64,000 nt of DNA, taken from NCBI RefSeq assembly GCF_002356315.1, contig NZ_AP018164.1, forward strand, positions 310,001 through 374,000. Direction: 5' to 3'. The position numbers were made by a program, and so were the translations under genes. Every line of letters starts with the position of its first letter. The first letter of the stretch is position 1. Below the pieces are notes generated by a model that was not told the origin of the DNA, did no database searches, and saw nothing but the letters and a program-made list of their open reading frames with translations. Positions 43,887 through 52,751 of this stretch are shown here, one piece after another. The stretch comes from Mycobacterium shigaense. Its GTDB lineage: Bacteria > Actinomycetota > Actinomycetes > Mycobacteriales > Mycobacteriaceae.

Positions 43887-43933
43887 CCTCCGGCTGGAAT
43901 AGCGCCCCGCGCTTCGGCTTTCACGTGCCCGGC

Positions 43934-43939
43934 TATGCT
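43934..43939 (+). promoter_or_regulatory. -10 element for a leaderless mRNA
   Basis: TATGCT matches TANNNT and ends six bases before ATG 43946. No Shine-Dalgarno sequence precedes that ATG, so transcription and translation probably start together there. Confidence 0.55.
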
Positions 43940-43945
43940 TCGGCA

Positions 43946-44386
43946 ATGCCGGTTCTGAGCAAGACGGTCGAAGTCGGTGCCGACGCGGCCGCGATCATGG
44001 CCATCGTCTCCGACTTCGAGCGCTACCCGGAGTGGAACGAGGGGGTCAAGGGCTGCTGGGTGCTCGCGCGCTACGACGACGGCCGCCCCAGCCAGCTGCG
44101 CCTGGACGCCTCCTACCAGGGCTTCGAGGGCGTCTTCATCCAGGCCGTCTACTACCCGGGCCCGAACCAGATTCAGACCATCCAGCAACAGGGCGAGTTG
44201 TTCAAGAAGCAGGAGCAGCTGTTCTCCGTGGTGGAGATGGGAGCGTCGAGCCTGCTGACGGTGGACGCCGACGTCGAGTCGTCCCTGCCGGTGCCAGCGC
44301 TGATGGTGAAGTCGCTGCTGAACAACGTGCTGGAACGCCTGGCCGACAACCTCAAGCAGCGCGCCGAGCAGCTGGCCGCCGGCTAA
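43946..44386 (+). CDS. SRPBCC (polyketide cyclase/START-like) protein, TB18.5 type
   Basis: 146 residues forming one helix-grip domain: SKTVEVGADAAAIMAIVSDF, the ERYPEWNEGVKG loop, and a long C-terminal helix LNNVLERLADNLKQRAEQ. Such proteins bind hydrophobic ligands; the role is unknown. It corresponds to Rv0164 (TB18.5) next to mce1R. ATG 43946 is chosen for the leaderless promoter; GTG 43925 would add seven residues and agrees with the longer protein annotated in H37Rv as I recall it. The stop overlaps the mce1R stop by 4 bases. Confidence 0.85.
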   Translation: MPVLSKTVEVGADAAAIMAIVSDFERYPEWNEGVKGCWVLARYDDGRPSQLRLDASYQGFEGVFIQAVYYPGPNQIQTIQQQGELFKKQEQLFSVVEMGASSLLTVDADVESSLPVPALMVKSLLNNVLERLADNLKQRAEQLAAG

Positions 44387-45078
44387 CCCAGGATTCCCGC
44401 ACGGTCCCGCATCTCGGTCAGTCGCTGGGCCGCGTCGGTGAACTGCCAGACCGTGTGCTCGATGACCGCGGGGGTGTCGCGCCGGCGCAGCGCGGCGATC
44501 AACTGGCGGTGATTCTCGACGGCCGCGACGCCCCACTGCGGGTCGGCGGCGTAGACCAGCACCGGCATGTAGCGCGCGGCGTTGAGGAGGAACCACGCCA
44601 GTTTGATGCGTCCGCTCGCCTGGTTGAAGACGCGGTGAAACGCGAACTCGATCCCCGCGACCGTCTCGGCATCGCTGGTGCCTACGGCCTCGGCCAGCGT
44701 GCCGTTGACGCGCTCCAGCTCGTCGATCTCGGCGTCGGTGATGTGGGCCGTCGCCGTGCCGGCCACCTCGCGGGCGATCGTCGCCTGCAGCCAGATGATG
44801 TCGTCGATGTCGTGCGTGGTCAGCGGGAGCACGACGTGGCCGCGATGCGGCTCCAGCTGCACCATGCCCTCGCCGCGCAGCTTCAGCAGCGCCTCGCGCA
44901 CAGGTGTCACGCTGACCCCGAGTTCGGCGGCGGTCTCGTCGAGGCGGATGAACGTTCCGGGTCGCAACGCCCCCGACATGATCGCTCCGCGCAGGTGGCC
45001 CGCGACCTCGTCGGACAGCTGCGGCCGCCGCAGTGGTCGGCGCCTTCTGAGAGGCCGCGCGGATATCGGTGCGTTCAC
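44383..45078 (-). CDS. mce1R: GntR (FadR-type) regulator Mce1R
   Basis: 231 residues. A very basic N-terminus (RPLRRRRPLRRPQ) precedes the GntR winged helix (about residues 18-88), with ETAAELGVSVTPVREALLKL as recognition region. The FCD all-helical C-terminal domain contains the metal-ligand histidines (FHRVF, NHRQL, EHTVWQF). It is divergent from fadD5 exactly as Rv0165c is in M. tuberculosis, where it represses mce1. GTG 45078. Fatty-acid or acyl-CoA sensing is likely from the family. Confidence 0.93.
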   Translation of the reverse strand: MNAPISARPLRRRRPLRRPQLSDEVAGHLRGAIMSGALRPGTFIRLDETAAELGVSVTPVREALLKLRGEGMVQLEPHRGHVVLPLTTHDIDDIIWLQATIAREVAGTATAHITDAEIDELERVNGTLAEAVGTSDAETVAGIEFAFHRVFNQASGRIKLAWFLLNAARYMPVLVYAADPQWGVAAVENHRQLIAALRRRDTPAVIEHTVWQFTDAAQRLTEMRDRAGILG

Positions 45079-45228
45079 GTCGGCTGCCTGGGTTTTTTGA
45101 AGTTTCTTAGGGATTCACCGGGGTCTTGTCATCAGGGCGATCAGGCCATAGCGTGACCCACACAACACCATGTTTTATCAAATATCAACCTGTCGCAAGC
45201 GGTGCGTAAGTGAAGGGAATACATCTAG
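45079..45228. promoter_or_regulatory. Divergent mce1R / mce1 operon control region
   Basis: 150 bases between mce1R and fadD5. It contains an AT-rich core around 45163-45189 (GTTTTATCAAATATCAAC, with the direct repeat ATCAA-AT-ATCAA) and the fadD5 ribosome site GAAGGGA. The Mce1R operator and both promoters should lie here, but I cannot fix the exact -10 elements or operator. Confidence 0.6.
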
Positions 45229-46881
45229 TTGACCGCGCAACTTGCCAGCCACCTGACACCACAGGAGTCGCACGGCTCGCGCGTCCATGAGCAGCCATAC
45301 CTGGCCCGCCGGCAGAACTGGGTCAACCAGCTGGAGCGGCACGCGATGATGCAGCCGCAGGCGACCGCGCTGAGGTTCACCGGCCGCACGTGGACGTGGG
45401 TGGAACTGCATCGCCGGGTCGCAGCGCTGGCCGGGGCCCTGAGCCGTCGAGGGGTCGGCTTTGGGGACCGGGTCATGATCCTCATGCTCAACCGGACCGA
45501 GTTCGTCGAGTCGATGCTGGCCGTCAACATGCTCGGCGCGATCGCGGTTCCGTTGAACTTCCGCCTCACGCCGGCCGAGATCGCGCTCCTGGTCGACGAC
45601 TGCGAAGCCCGCACGATGATCACCGAGGCGGTGCTGGCGCCGGTGGCCACCGCAGTCCGCGAGGTCGCGCCCCTGGTGGGCACGATCGTCGTCGCCGGTG
45701 GCGGGTCGGACGAGCAGGTCCTCGGCTACGAAGACCTGCTCGACGAGCCGGGCGATCCTGCGCAGCTCGTCGACATCCCGAACGACTCGCCCGCGCTGAT
45801 CATGTACACCTCGGGCACCACCGGCCGGCCCAAGGGCGCGGTGCTGACTCACACCAATCTGACCGGTCAGACGATGACCGGCCTCTATACCAATGGCGCC
45901 GACATCAACAACGACGTCGGCTTCGTCGGTGTCCCGCTCTTCCACATCGCCGGGGTCGGCAACCTGCTGGGCGGCCTGCTGCTCGGCCTGCCGACCGTGA
46001 TCTATCCGCTGGGCGCGTTTGAGCCCGGCCAGCTGCTCGACGTGCTGGCCGCCGAGAAGGTGACCGGCATCTTCCTGGTCCCGGCGCAGTGGCAGGCCGT
46101 CTGTGCCGAGCAGCAGGCCCGGCCCCGCGACCTGAAACTGCGGATCATGTCGTGGGGGGCGGCGCCGGCGCCGGACGCCCTGCTGCGGGAGATGTCGGCG
46201 ACGTTCCCCGGCACCCACATCCTGGCGGCGTTCGGTCAGACCGAGATGTCGCCGGTCACCTGCATGCTGCTTGGCGAGGACGCCATCCGTAAGCGCGGCT
46301 CGGTCGGCAAGGTGATCCCGACGGTCGCGGCCCGCGTGGTCGACGAAAACATGAACGACGTGCCCGTCGGTGAGATCGGCGAAATCGTCTACCGCGCACC
46401 GACGCTGATGAGCGGTTACTGGAACAACCCGGAAGCCACCGCGGCGGCGTTCGCCGGGGGCTGGTTTCACTCCGGAGACCTCGTCCGGATGGACGAGGAA
46501 GGCTACGTCTGGGTCGTCGACCGCAAGAAGGACATGATCATCTCCGGCGGCGAGAACGTCTACTGCGCGGAAGTGGAAAACGTACTCGCCGAGCACCCGG
46601 TCATCGTCGAGGTCGCGGTCATCGGCCGGGCCCACGACAAGTGGGGCGAGGTACCGATCGCGGTCGCGGCCGTCACCGACGCGGCGTTGCGGCTCGAGGC
46701 CCTGGACGAGTTTCTGACCGAGCGCCTTGCGCGCTACAAGCATCCGAAGGCGCTCGAGATCGTCGACGCGCTGCCCCGCAACCCCGCCGGGAAGGTCCTC
46801 AAGACCGAGTTGAGGGTTCGCTACGGTACCCAGGATTTTGCTGAAATCCACTCGTTACCAGCAGATTTCACGCCTAAATAG
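45229..46881 (+). CDS. fadD5: Fatty-acid--CoA ligase FadD5
   Basis: 550-residue adenylate-forming enzyme. The ATP P-loop YTSGTTGRPKG is at 193-203; FGQTEM, the SGDLVRMDEEGYVWVVDRKK hinge and the catalytic lysine near the C-terminus in NPAGKVLKTELR are intact. It activates fatty acids to acyl-CoA via acyl-AMP and opens the mce1 operon, as Rv0166 does, consistent with use of lipids imported by the Mce1 transporter. The start is TTG 45229; the resulting MTAQLASHLT matches the FadD5 N-terminus I recall. 256 bases separate it from yrbE1A. Confidence 0.94.
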   Translation: MTAQLASHLTPQESHGSRVHEQPYLARRQNWVNQLERHAMMQPQATALRFTGRTWTWVELHRRVAALAGALSRRGVGFGDRVMILMLNRTEFVESMLAVNMLGAIAVPLNFRLTPAEIALLVDDCEARTMITEAVLAPVATAVREVAPLVGTIVVAGGGSDEQVLGYEDLLDEPGDPAQLVDIPNDSPALIMYTSGTTGRPKGAVLTHTNLTGQTMTGLYTNGADINNDVGFVGVPLFHIAGVGNLLGGLLLGLPTVIYPLGAFEPGQLLDVLAAEKVTGIFLVPAQWQAVCAEQQARPRDLKLRIMSWGAAPAPDALLREMSATFPGTHILAAFGQTEMSPVTCMLLGEDAIRKRGSVGKVIPTVAARVVDENMNDVPVGEIGEIVYRAPTLMSGYWNNPEATAAAFAGGWFHSGDLVRMDEEGYVWVVDRKKDMIISGGENVYCAEVENVLAEHPVIVEVAVIGRAHDKWGEVPIAVAAVTDAALRLEALDEFLTERLARYKHPKALEIVDALPRNPAGKVLKTELRVRYGTQDFAEIHSLPADFTPK

Positions 46882-46943
46882 GAAATTTGAGGATTCCGTA
46901 ACGTTTGCCAGCTGTTGACGAAGGGTTAATTGTGCATCTGCGG

Positions 46944-46972
46944 TTCACACATGCTTGGCCATCGGGTACATT
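46944..46972 (+). promoter_or_regulatory. Candidate internal mce1 promoter before yrbE1A
   Basis: TTCACA (46944-46949), 17 bases, TACATT (46967-46972): a well-spaced sigma-A type promoter inside the fadD5-yrbE1A gap, 165 bases before yrbE1A. I recall reports of an intergenic promoter at the same place in the M. tuberculosis mce1 operon, which would let the transporter be expressed without fadD5. Confidence 0.55.
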
Positions 46973-47137
46973 CCTGTGGTCTCCGTTACTACTTGCCAGT
47001 AGGGAGCCGATGGTCACATATGTGGGTTCCGGGCGAAGTGAGGGTTTCCCCGGCCGCGCGGCGGCCTGGGCTGGGGGCGTGCAGCACGATCCGCCGCGGC
47101 GCTGGGAGGCCCGTGGGACTGGCGTGAGGGGACAGGT

Positions 47138-47950
47138 GTGACGGCTTCGACAGGTCGACAGGGCCCCTATTTGGTTGGCTACGTACGCGACCAGTTGCAG
47201 ACGCCGCTGACCCTCATCGGTGGGTTTTTCCGGATGTGCGTGCTGACCGGTAAGGCGCTGTTCCGCTGGCCGTTCCAGTGGCGCGAGTTCATCCTGCAGT
47301 GCTGGTTCATCATGAAGGTGGCGTTTCTGCCGACGATCATGGTGGCGATCCCGCTGACGGTCCTGCTGATCTTCACGCTCAACGTGCTGTTGGCGCAGTT
47401 CGGCGCCGCCGACCTGTCCGGCGCCGGCGCGGCGATCGGCGCGGTCACCCAGCTCGGCCCGTTGACCACGGTGCTGGTGGTGGCCGGGGCCGGCTCGACG
47501 GCGATCTGCGCGGACCTGGGTGCGCGCACCATCCGCGAGGAGATCGACGCGATGGAGGTGCTGGGCATCGACCCGATCCACCGCCTGGTGGTGCCCCGGG
47601 TGGTGGCCGCGACCCTGGTGGCCACCCTGCTCAACGGCCTGGTCATCACCGTCGGCCTGGTGGGCGGCTACCTGTTCGGGGTGTATCTGCAGAACGTGTC
47701 GGGTGGGGCGTATCTGGCCACCCTGACCACCATCACCGGCCTGCCCGAGGTCGTCATCGCCACCGCCAAGGCCGCCATTTTCGGCCTGATCGCCGGGCTG
47801 GTCGGCTGTTATCGCGGCCTGACCGTCAGGGGCGGCTCCAAGGGATTGGGCACCGCGGTCAACGAGACCGTGGTGCTGTGTGTGGTCGCCCTGTACGCGG
47901 TCAACGTGGTGCTGACCACCATCGGCGTGCGCTTCGGAACGGGGCACTGA
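47138..47950 (+). CDS. yrbE1A: Mce1 transporter permease YrbE1A
   Basis: 270-residue MlaE-type permease with five or six membrane helices. The conserved cytoplasmic EQ-loop-like motif REEIDAMEVLGIDPIHRLVV, which contacts the MceG ATPase, is complete. Together with YrbE1B it forms the inner-membrane base of the Mce1 lipid importer; the ATPase is encoded elsewhere. GTG 47138 follows GAGGGGACAG. It is one base from yrbE1B. Corresponds to Rv0167. Confidence 0.96.
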   Translation: MTASTGRQGPYLVGYVRDQLQTPLTLIGGFFRMCVLTGKALFRWPFQWREFILQCWFIMKVAFLPTIMVAIPLTVLLIFTLNVLLAQFGAADLSGAGAAIGAVTQLGPLTTVLVVAGAGSTAICADLGARTIREEIDAMEVLGIDPIHRLVVPRVVAATLVATLLNGLVITVGLVGGYLFGVYLQNVSGGAYLATLTTITGLPEVVIATAKAAIFGLIAGLVGCYRGLTVRGGSKGLGTAVNETVVLCVVALYAVNVVLTTIGVRFGTGH

Positions 47951-47951
47951 C

Positions 47952-48821
47952 ATGTCGACTGCTGCCGTGTTGCGCGCCCGCTTCCCGCGGGCAGTTGAGA
48001 ATCTCGATCGCTACGGCGGTGCCGCCGGCCGGGGGCTCGACGACCTCGGCCGGATGACCTGGTTCGCAATGGTCTGCATCGGGCAGGTGCCGCACGCGCT
48101 GCGCAACTACCGCAAGGAGACGTTGCGGTTGATCGCTCAGATCGGCATGGGCACTGGGGCGATGGCCGTCGTCGGCGGCACCGTGGCGATCGTCGGTTTC
48201 GTGACGCTGTCGGGTAGCTCGCTGGTCGCGATCCAGGGTTTCGCCTCGCTGGGCAACATTGGCGTGGAGGCGTTCACCGGCTTCTTCGCCGCGCTGATCA
48301 ACGTGCGCATCGCCGCGCCGGTCGTCACCGGGATCGCGATGGCCGCCACGGTCGGTGCCGGCGCCACCGCGGAGCTGGGGGCGATGCGGATCAGCGAGGA
48401 GATCGACGCCCTGGAGGTCATGGGTATCAAGTCGATCTCGTTTTTGGCGACCACCCGGTTCATGGCCGGGCTGGTGGTGATCATCCCGATCTACGCGCTG
48501 GCGATGATCATGTGCTTCCTGTCGCCGCAGATCACCACGACCGTGCTCTACGGGCAGTCCAACGGAACCTACGACCACTACTTCCGCACGTTCCTGCGTC
48601 CCGATGACGTGTTCTGGTCGTTCCTGGAAGCCATCATCATCACCGCGGTCGTGATGATCACGCACTGCTACTACGGCTACAACGCCGGCGGCGGACCCGT
48701 CGGCGTGGGCGAGGGCGTCGGCCGCTCCATGCGCTTCTCGCTGGTCTCGGTCCAGGTGGTTGTCCTGTCCGCCGCGTTGGCGCTCTACGGCGTCAACCCC
48801 AATTTCGCCCTCACGGTGTAG
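47952..48821 (+). CDS. yrbE1B: Mce1 transporter permease YrbE1B
   Basis: 289-residue MlaE-type permease, paralogue and partner of YrbE1A. It has the motif SEEIDALEVMGIKSISFLAT for coupling to the MceG ATPase, and helices rich in glycine and alanine. An N-terminal amphipathic stretch (AVENLDRYGGAAGRGLDDLG) precedes the membrane core. ATG 47952 starts one base after the yrbE1A stop codon. Corresponds to Rv0168. Confidence 0.96.
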   Translation: MSTAAVLRARFPRAVENLDRYGGAAGRGLDDLGRMTWFAMVCIGQVPHALRNYRKETLRLIAQIGMGTGAMAVVGGTVAIVGFVTLSGSSLVAIQGFASLGNIGVEAFTGFFAALINVRIAAPVVTGIAMAATVGAGATAELGAMRISEEIDALEVMGIKSISFLATTRFMAGLVVIIPIYALAMIMCFLSPQITTTVLYGQSNGTYDHYFRTFLRPDDVFWSFLEAIIITAVVMITHCYYGYNAGGGPVGVGEGVGRSMRFSLVSVQVVVLSAALALYGVNPNFALTV

Positions 48822-48826
48822 CCGCC

Positions 48827-50128
48827 ATGGTCAGGCCCGTCAAGAGCAACAAATCGCGGACGCCCCCGTACAAGTGGGCCGGCGTCGGGCTGCTGGTCGT
48901 CGCGGCGCTGGCTTTCGCGCTGATCTTCGGGCAGTTCCGCGGCGACTTCACGCCGAAGACGAAGTTGACCATGCTGGCCTCGCGAGCCGGCCTGGTGATG
49001 GACCCCGGCTCCAAGGTCACCTACAACGGCGTGGAGATCGGCCGGGTGGCCACCATTGCGGAGACGCAGCGCGACGGTAAGCCGGCAGCCAAGTTCACCC
49101 TGGACGTGTACCCGAGGTACCTGTCGCTGATCCCGGCCAACGTCAAAGCCGACATCAAGGCCACCACCGTGTTCGGCGGTAAGTATGTATCGCTGACGAC
49201 GCCGCCGAACCCGTCGGCGCAACGGCTGTCGCCGTCCTCGGTGATCGACGCCCGCTCGGTGACCACCGAAATCAACACGCTGTTCCAGACCATCACCTCG
49301 ATCTCGGAGAAGGTGGACCCGGTCAAGCTGAACCTGACGCTGAGCGCGGCCGCGCAGTCGCTGGCCGGCCTGGGTGACAAGTTCGGACAGTCGGTGGTCA
49401 ACGCCAACGCCATCCTCGACGACGTCAACCCGCAGATGTCCCAGGCCCGCCGCGATATTCAGCAGCTGGCGGCGCTGGGCGACACCTACGCCAATGCCGC
49501 ACCCGACCTCACCGAATTCCTCAACAACGCCGACGTCACGGCGCGCACGATCAATGCGCAGCAGAAGGACCTGGACTCCGCGCTGCTCTCGGCGGCCGGA
49601 TTCGGCAACACCGGCGCCGAGATCTTCGAGAAGGGCGGGCCGTACCTGGCCCGCGGCGCACAGGATCTGGTCCCGTCGGCCCAGCTGCTGGATACCTATA
49701 GCCCGGCGATCTATTGCACGCTGCGCAACTACCACGACATCGAACCCAAGGCCGCCTCGTTCCTGGGCGGCAATGGTTACTCGCTCAATGCCCACACCCA
49801 GGCACTCTCCGGGCTGGGTCTGGTCGCGAACCCGGTATCGGCGGTCGCCGTGATCGCGAGCCTGCTGGGCGGGGTCGCCGGTGTGGTCGGCGGTGCGCCC
49901 AACCCCTACACCTATCCGGAGAACCTGCCGCGGGTGAACGCCCGTGGTGGACCCGGTGGCGCACCGGGGTGCTGGCAGCACATCACCCATGACCTGTGGC
50001 CCGCGCCGGAGCTGGTCATGGACACCGGCAACAGCATCGCGCCGTACAACCATCTGGATACCGGTTCGCCATACGCCATCGAGTACGTCTGGGGCCGCCA
50101 AGTCGGGGACAACACGATCAACCCATGA
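48827..50128 (+). CDS. mce1A: Mce1A, Mce/MlaD domain lipid-transport protein
   Basis: 433 residues. One N-terminal membrane anchor (YKWAGVGLLVVAALAFALIF), then the MlaD/Mce domain (about 40-120: LTMLASRAGLVMDPGSKVTY, VFGGKYVSLTTPP). A long helical region that forms the periplasmic tunnel follows (about 130-290), then a C-terminal tail. Mce1A-F assemble as a hetero-hexamer that carries fatty acids across the periplasm; Mce1A is also the classic cell-entry protein of M. tuberculosis. ATG 48827; the stop overlaps mce1B (ATGA). Corresponds to Rv0169. Confidence 0.96.
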   Translation: MVRPVKSNKSRTPPYKWAGVGLLVVAALAFALIFGQFRGDFTPKTKLTMLASRAGLVMDPGSKVTYNGVEIGRVATIAETQRDGKPAAKFTLDVYPRYLSLIPANVKADIKATTVFGGKYVSLTTPPNPSAQRLSPSSVIDARSVTTEINTLFQTITSISEKVDPVKLNLTLSAAAQSLAGLGDKFGQSVVNANAILDDVNPQMSQARRDIQQLAALGDTYANAAPDLTEFLNNADVTARTINAQQKDLDSALLSAAGFGNTGAEIFEKGGPYLARGAQDLVPSAQLLDTYSPAIYCTLRNYHDIEPKAASFLGGNGYSLNAHTQALSGLGLVANPVSAVAVIASLLGGVAGVVGGAPNPYTYPENLPRVNARGGPGGAPGCWQHITHDLWPAPELVMDTGNSIAPYNHLDTGSPYAIEYVWGRQVGDNTINP

Positions 50129-51165
50129 AAATCACCGGAACCATCATCCGACTCAGCATCTTCTCGCTGGTGCTGCTGCTCTTCACGGTGATGATCGTCG
50201 TCGTGTTCGGCCAGATGCGCTTCGACCGGACCAACAGCTACTCGGCGGAATTCAACAACATCAGCGGGCTGCGGCAGGGCCAGTTCGTGCGCGCCTCGGG
50301 GGTGGAGATCGGCAAGGTCTCCTCGGTCGAACTCGTCGACGGCGGCAAGCGGGCTCGGGTGAACTTTGACGTCGACCGCTCGGTGCCGCTGTACCAATCG
50401 ACGACCGCGCAGATCCGTTACCTCGACCTGATCGGCAACCGCTACCTGGAGCTCAAGCGCGGCGAGGGCGAAGGCGCCGACCGGGTGCTGCCGCCAGGTG
50501 GGTTCATCCCGCTGGCCCACACGTCGCCGGCGCTGGACCTCGACGCGCTGATCGGCGGGTTCAAGCCGCTGTTTCGGGCGCTGGACCCCGAGAAGGTGAA
50601 CACGATTGCGACGGCGCTGGTCACCGTCTTCCAGGGACAGGGCGGCACGATCAACGACATCCTCGACCAGACCGCACAGCTGACCAACGCGATCGGCGAG
50701 CGTGACCAGGCGATCGGTGAGGTCATCAAGAACCTCAACATCGTCTTGGACACCACGGTCAAACATCGCCAGCACTTCGACCAGACGATCAACAACCTCG
50801 AGGTGCTGATCACCGGGCTGAAGAACCACGCCGAACCGCTGGCCGCCGGCACCGCGCACATCAGCGATGCCGCCGGAACGGTCGCCGATCTGCTGGCCGA
50901 GGACCGCGGGTTGCTGCACAAGACCCTCAACTACCTCGACCAGGTGCAGCAGCCGCTCATCGATCAGCGCGAACAGCTCAACGACTACTTCCACAAGGTG
51001 CCGACCGCGCTGAACCTCATCGGTCGCTCGATCGGGTCCTACGGGGACTTCGTCAACTTCTACGCCTGCGACGTCACGTTGAAGATCAACGGGCTGCAGG
51101 CCGGGGGCCCGGTCCGCACGGTCCGGTTGTTCCAGCAGCCGACGGGTAGGTGCACGCCGCAATGA
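50125..51165 (+). CDS. mce1B: Mce1B, Mce/MlaD domain protein
   Basis: 346 residues, the same length as I recall for Rv0170. N-terminal anchor (LSIFSLVLLLFTVMIVVVFG), Mce domain at about 35-115 (SAEFNNISGLRQGQFVRASG, IRYLDLIGNRYLELK), and an extended helical tunnel region without the long proline tail of Mce1C/D. Four-base overlaps on both sides couple translation within the complex. ATG 50125 is the start; the open frame further upstream is not homologous. Confidence 0.95.
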   Translation: MKITGTIIRLSIFSLVLLLFTVMIVVVFGQMRFDRTNSYSAEFNNISGLRQGQFVRASGVEIGKVSSVELVDGGKRARVNFDVDRSVPLYQSTTAQIRYLDLIGNRYLELKRGEGEGADRVLPPGGFIPLAHTSPALDLDALIGGFKPLFRALDPEKVNTIATALVTVFQGQGGTINDILDQTAQLTNAIGERDQAIGEVIKNLNIVLDTTVKHRQHFDQTINNLEVLITGLKNHAEPLAAGTAHISDAAGTVADLLAEDRGLLHKTLNYLDQVQQPLIDQREQLNDYFHKVPTALNLIGRSIGSYGDFVNFYACDVTLKINGLQAGGPVRTVRLFQQPTGRCTPQ

Positions 51166-52751
51166 GGACCCTGGAACCTCCCAACCGGATGCGCATCGGC
51201 CTGATGGGCATCGTGGTGACTTTGCTGGTGATCGGCGTCGGCCAGAGCTTCACGAGCGTGCCTATCCTGATGGCCCGGCCGGCCTATTACGGGCAGTTCA
51301 CCGACTCCGGCGGCATCAACGCGGGCGACAAGGTGCGCATCGCCGGGATGGACGTCGGCAAGGTGGAGGGTCTCGACATCGACGGTGACCACATCGTCGT
51401 GAAGTTCTCCATCGGCACCCACTCCATCGGAACCGAGAGCCGGCTGGCGATCAAGACCGACACCATCCTGGGCAAGAAGATCATGGAGATCGAGACGCGC
51501 GGCACCCAGCAGCTGCGGCCCGGGGCCACGTTGCCGATCGGTCAAAGCACCACGCCGTATCAGATCTATGACGCGTTCTTCGACGTCACCAAGGCCGCGT
51601 CGGGCTGGAACATCGACGAGGTCAAGCAGTCGCTGCACGTGCTATCGCAGACCATCGATCAGACCTACCCGCACCTGAGCGCCGCCCTCGAAGGCGTCGC
51701 CAAGTTCTCCGACACCGTCGGTCAACGCGACGAGGAGGTCAAGCATCTACTGGCCCAGGCTAACCAGGTGGCTACCATCCTCGGCGATCGCAGCGAGCAG
51801 TTCGACCGGCTGCTGGTCAACGCCAAGACGCTGCTGGCCGCCTTCGACGAACGCGGCCGGGCGATCAATGCCCTGCTGAGCAACATTGCGGCGTTCTCCG
51901 AGCAGGTCAAGGGATTCATCAACGACAACCCGAACCTCAACCACGTGCTCGAGCAGCTGCACACGGTCAGCGACGTCCTGGTCCAACGCAAAGACGACAT
52001 CGCCAAAGGTCTGGTCGAGGTCGGTGCGTTCCTGCCATCGCTGAACGAAGCCATCGCGTCCGGACCGTTCTTCAAGGTGGTCCTGCACAACCTGGCCTTC
52101 TACCAAATTCTGCAGCCCTGGGTCGACGCCGCCTTCAAGAAGCGCGGCATCGATCCGGAGAACTTCTGGCGCAGCGCCGGGCTGCCGGAGTCCAAGTGGC
52201 CCGACCCGAACGGGACCCGGTTCCCCAACGGGGCACCGCCACCACCGCCGCAGCTGCTTGAGGGCACCCCGGAACACCCGGGACCAGCCGTCCCACCGGG
52301 GTCGCCCTGCTCGTATACGCCGGCGAATCCCGGCGGCAATGTCACCGTCGGCGACGAGGGTCTGCCACGGCCGTGGAATCCGTTGCCGTGCGCGGGAGCG
52401 GCGGTTGGCCCGTTCGGCGGCGCCTCGTTCCCGGCGCCGGTGGACATCGCGACCTCGCCGCCGAATCCTGATGGTTTGCCGCCGACGCCGGGCATCCCGA
52501 TCGCCGGGCGCCCGGGTGATCCGCCGCCGGATGTACCGGGCACCCCGGTGCCGTTGCCGGCGCAGGCGCCGCCGGGTGCGCGTACTGAGAACCTCGGGCC
52601 GCCCGCGCCGCTGGGACCACCGTCGGCGTTCGCGCCGGCGCTTCCGCCGGGCCCGCCCGCGCCCCCCGGGCCGGGCAACCAGTTGCCTGCTCCGTTCATC
52701 AATCCGGGGGGATCGGGTGGCAGCGGCGTGACGGGAGGTAGCCAGAATTGA
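51162..52751 (+). CDS. mce1C: Mce1C, Mce/MlaD domain protein with proline-rich tail
   Basis: 529 residues. Anchor MGIVVTLLVIGVGQSF, Mce domain about 35-115 (YYGQFTDSGGINAGDKVRIA), helical region to about 350, then a 150-residue Pro/Gly-rich tail (for example PPGARTENLGPPAPLGPPSA) likely to lie in the cell wall. ATG 51162 and the TTG of the next gene both overlap stops by 4 bases. Corresponds to Rv0171. Confidence 0.95.
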   Translation: MRTLEPPNRMRIGLMGIVVTLLVIGVGQSFTSVPILMARPAYYGQFTDSGGINAGDKVRIAGMDVGKVEGLDIDGDHIVVKFSIGTHSIGTESRLAIKTDTILGKKIMEIETRGTQQLRPGATLPIGQSTTPYQIYDAFFDVTKAASGWNIDEVKQSLHVLSQTIDQTYPHLSAALEGVAKFSDTVGQRDEEVKHLLAQANQVATILGDRSEQFDRLLVNAKTLLAAFDERGRAINALLSNIAAFSEQVKGFINDNPNLNHVLEQLHTVSDVLVQRKDDIAKGLVEVGAFLPSLNEAIASGPFFKVVLHNLAFYQILQPWVDAAFKKRGIDPENFWRSAGLPESKWPDPNGTRFPNGAPPPPPQLLEGTPEHPGPAVPPGSPCSYTPANPGGNVTVGDEGLPRPWNPLPCAGAAVGPFGGASFPAPVDIATSPPNPDGLPPTPGIPIAGRPGDPPPDVPGTPVPLPAQAPPGARTENLGPPAPLGPPSAFAPALPPGPPAPPGPGNQLPAPFINPGGSGGSGVTGGSQN

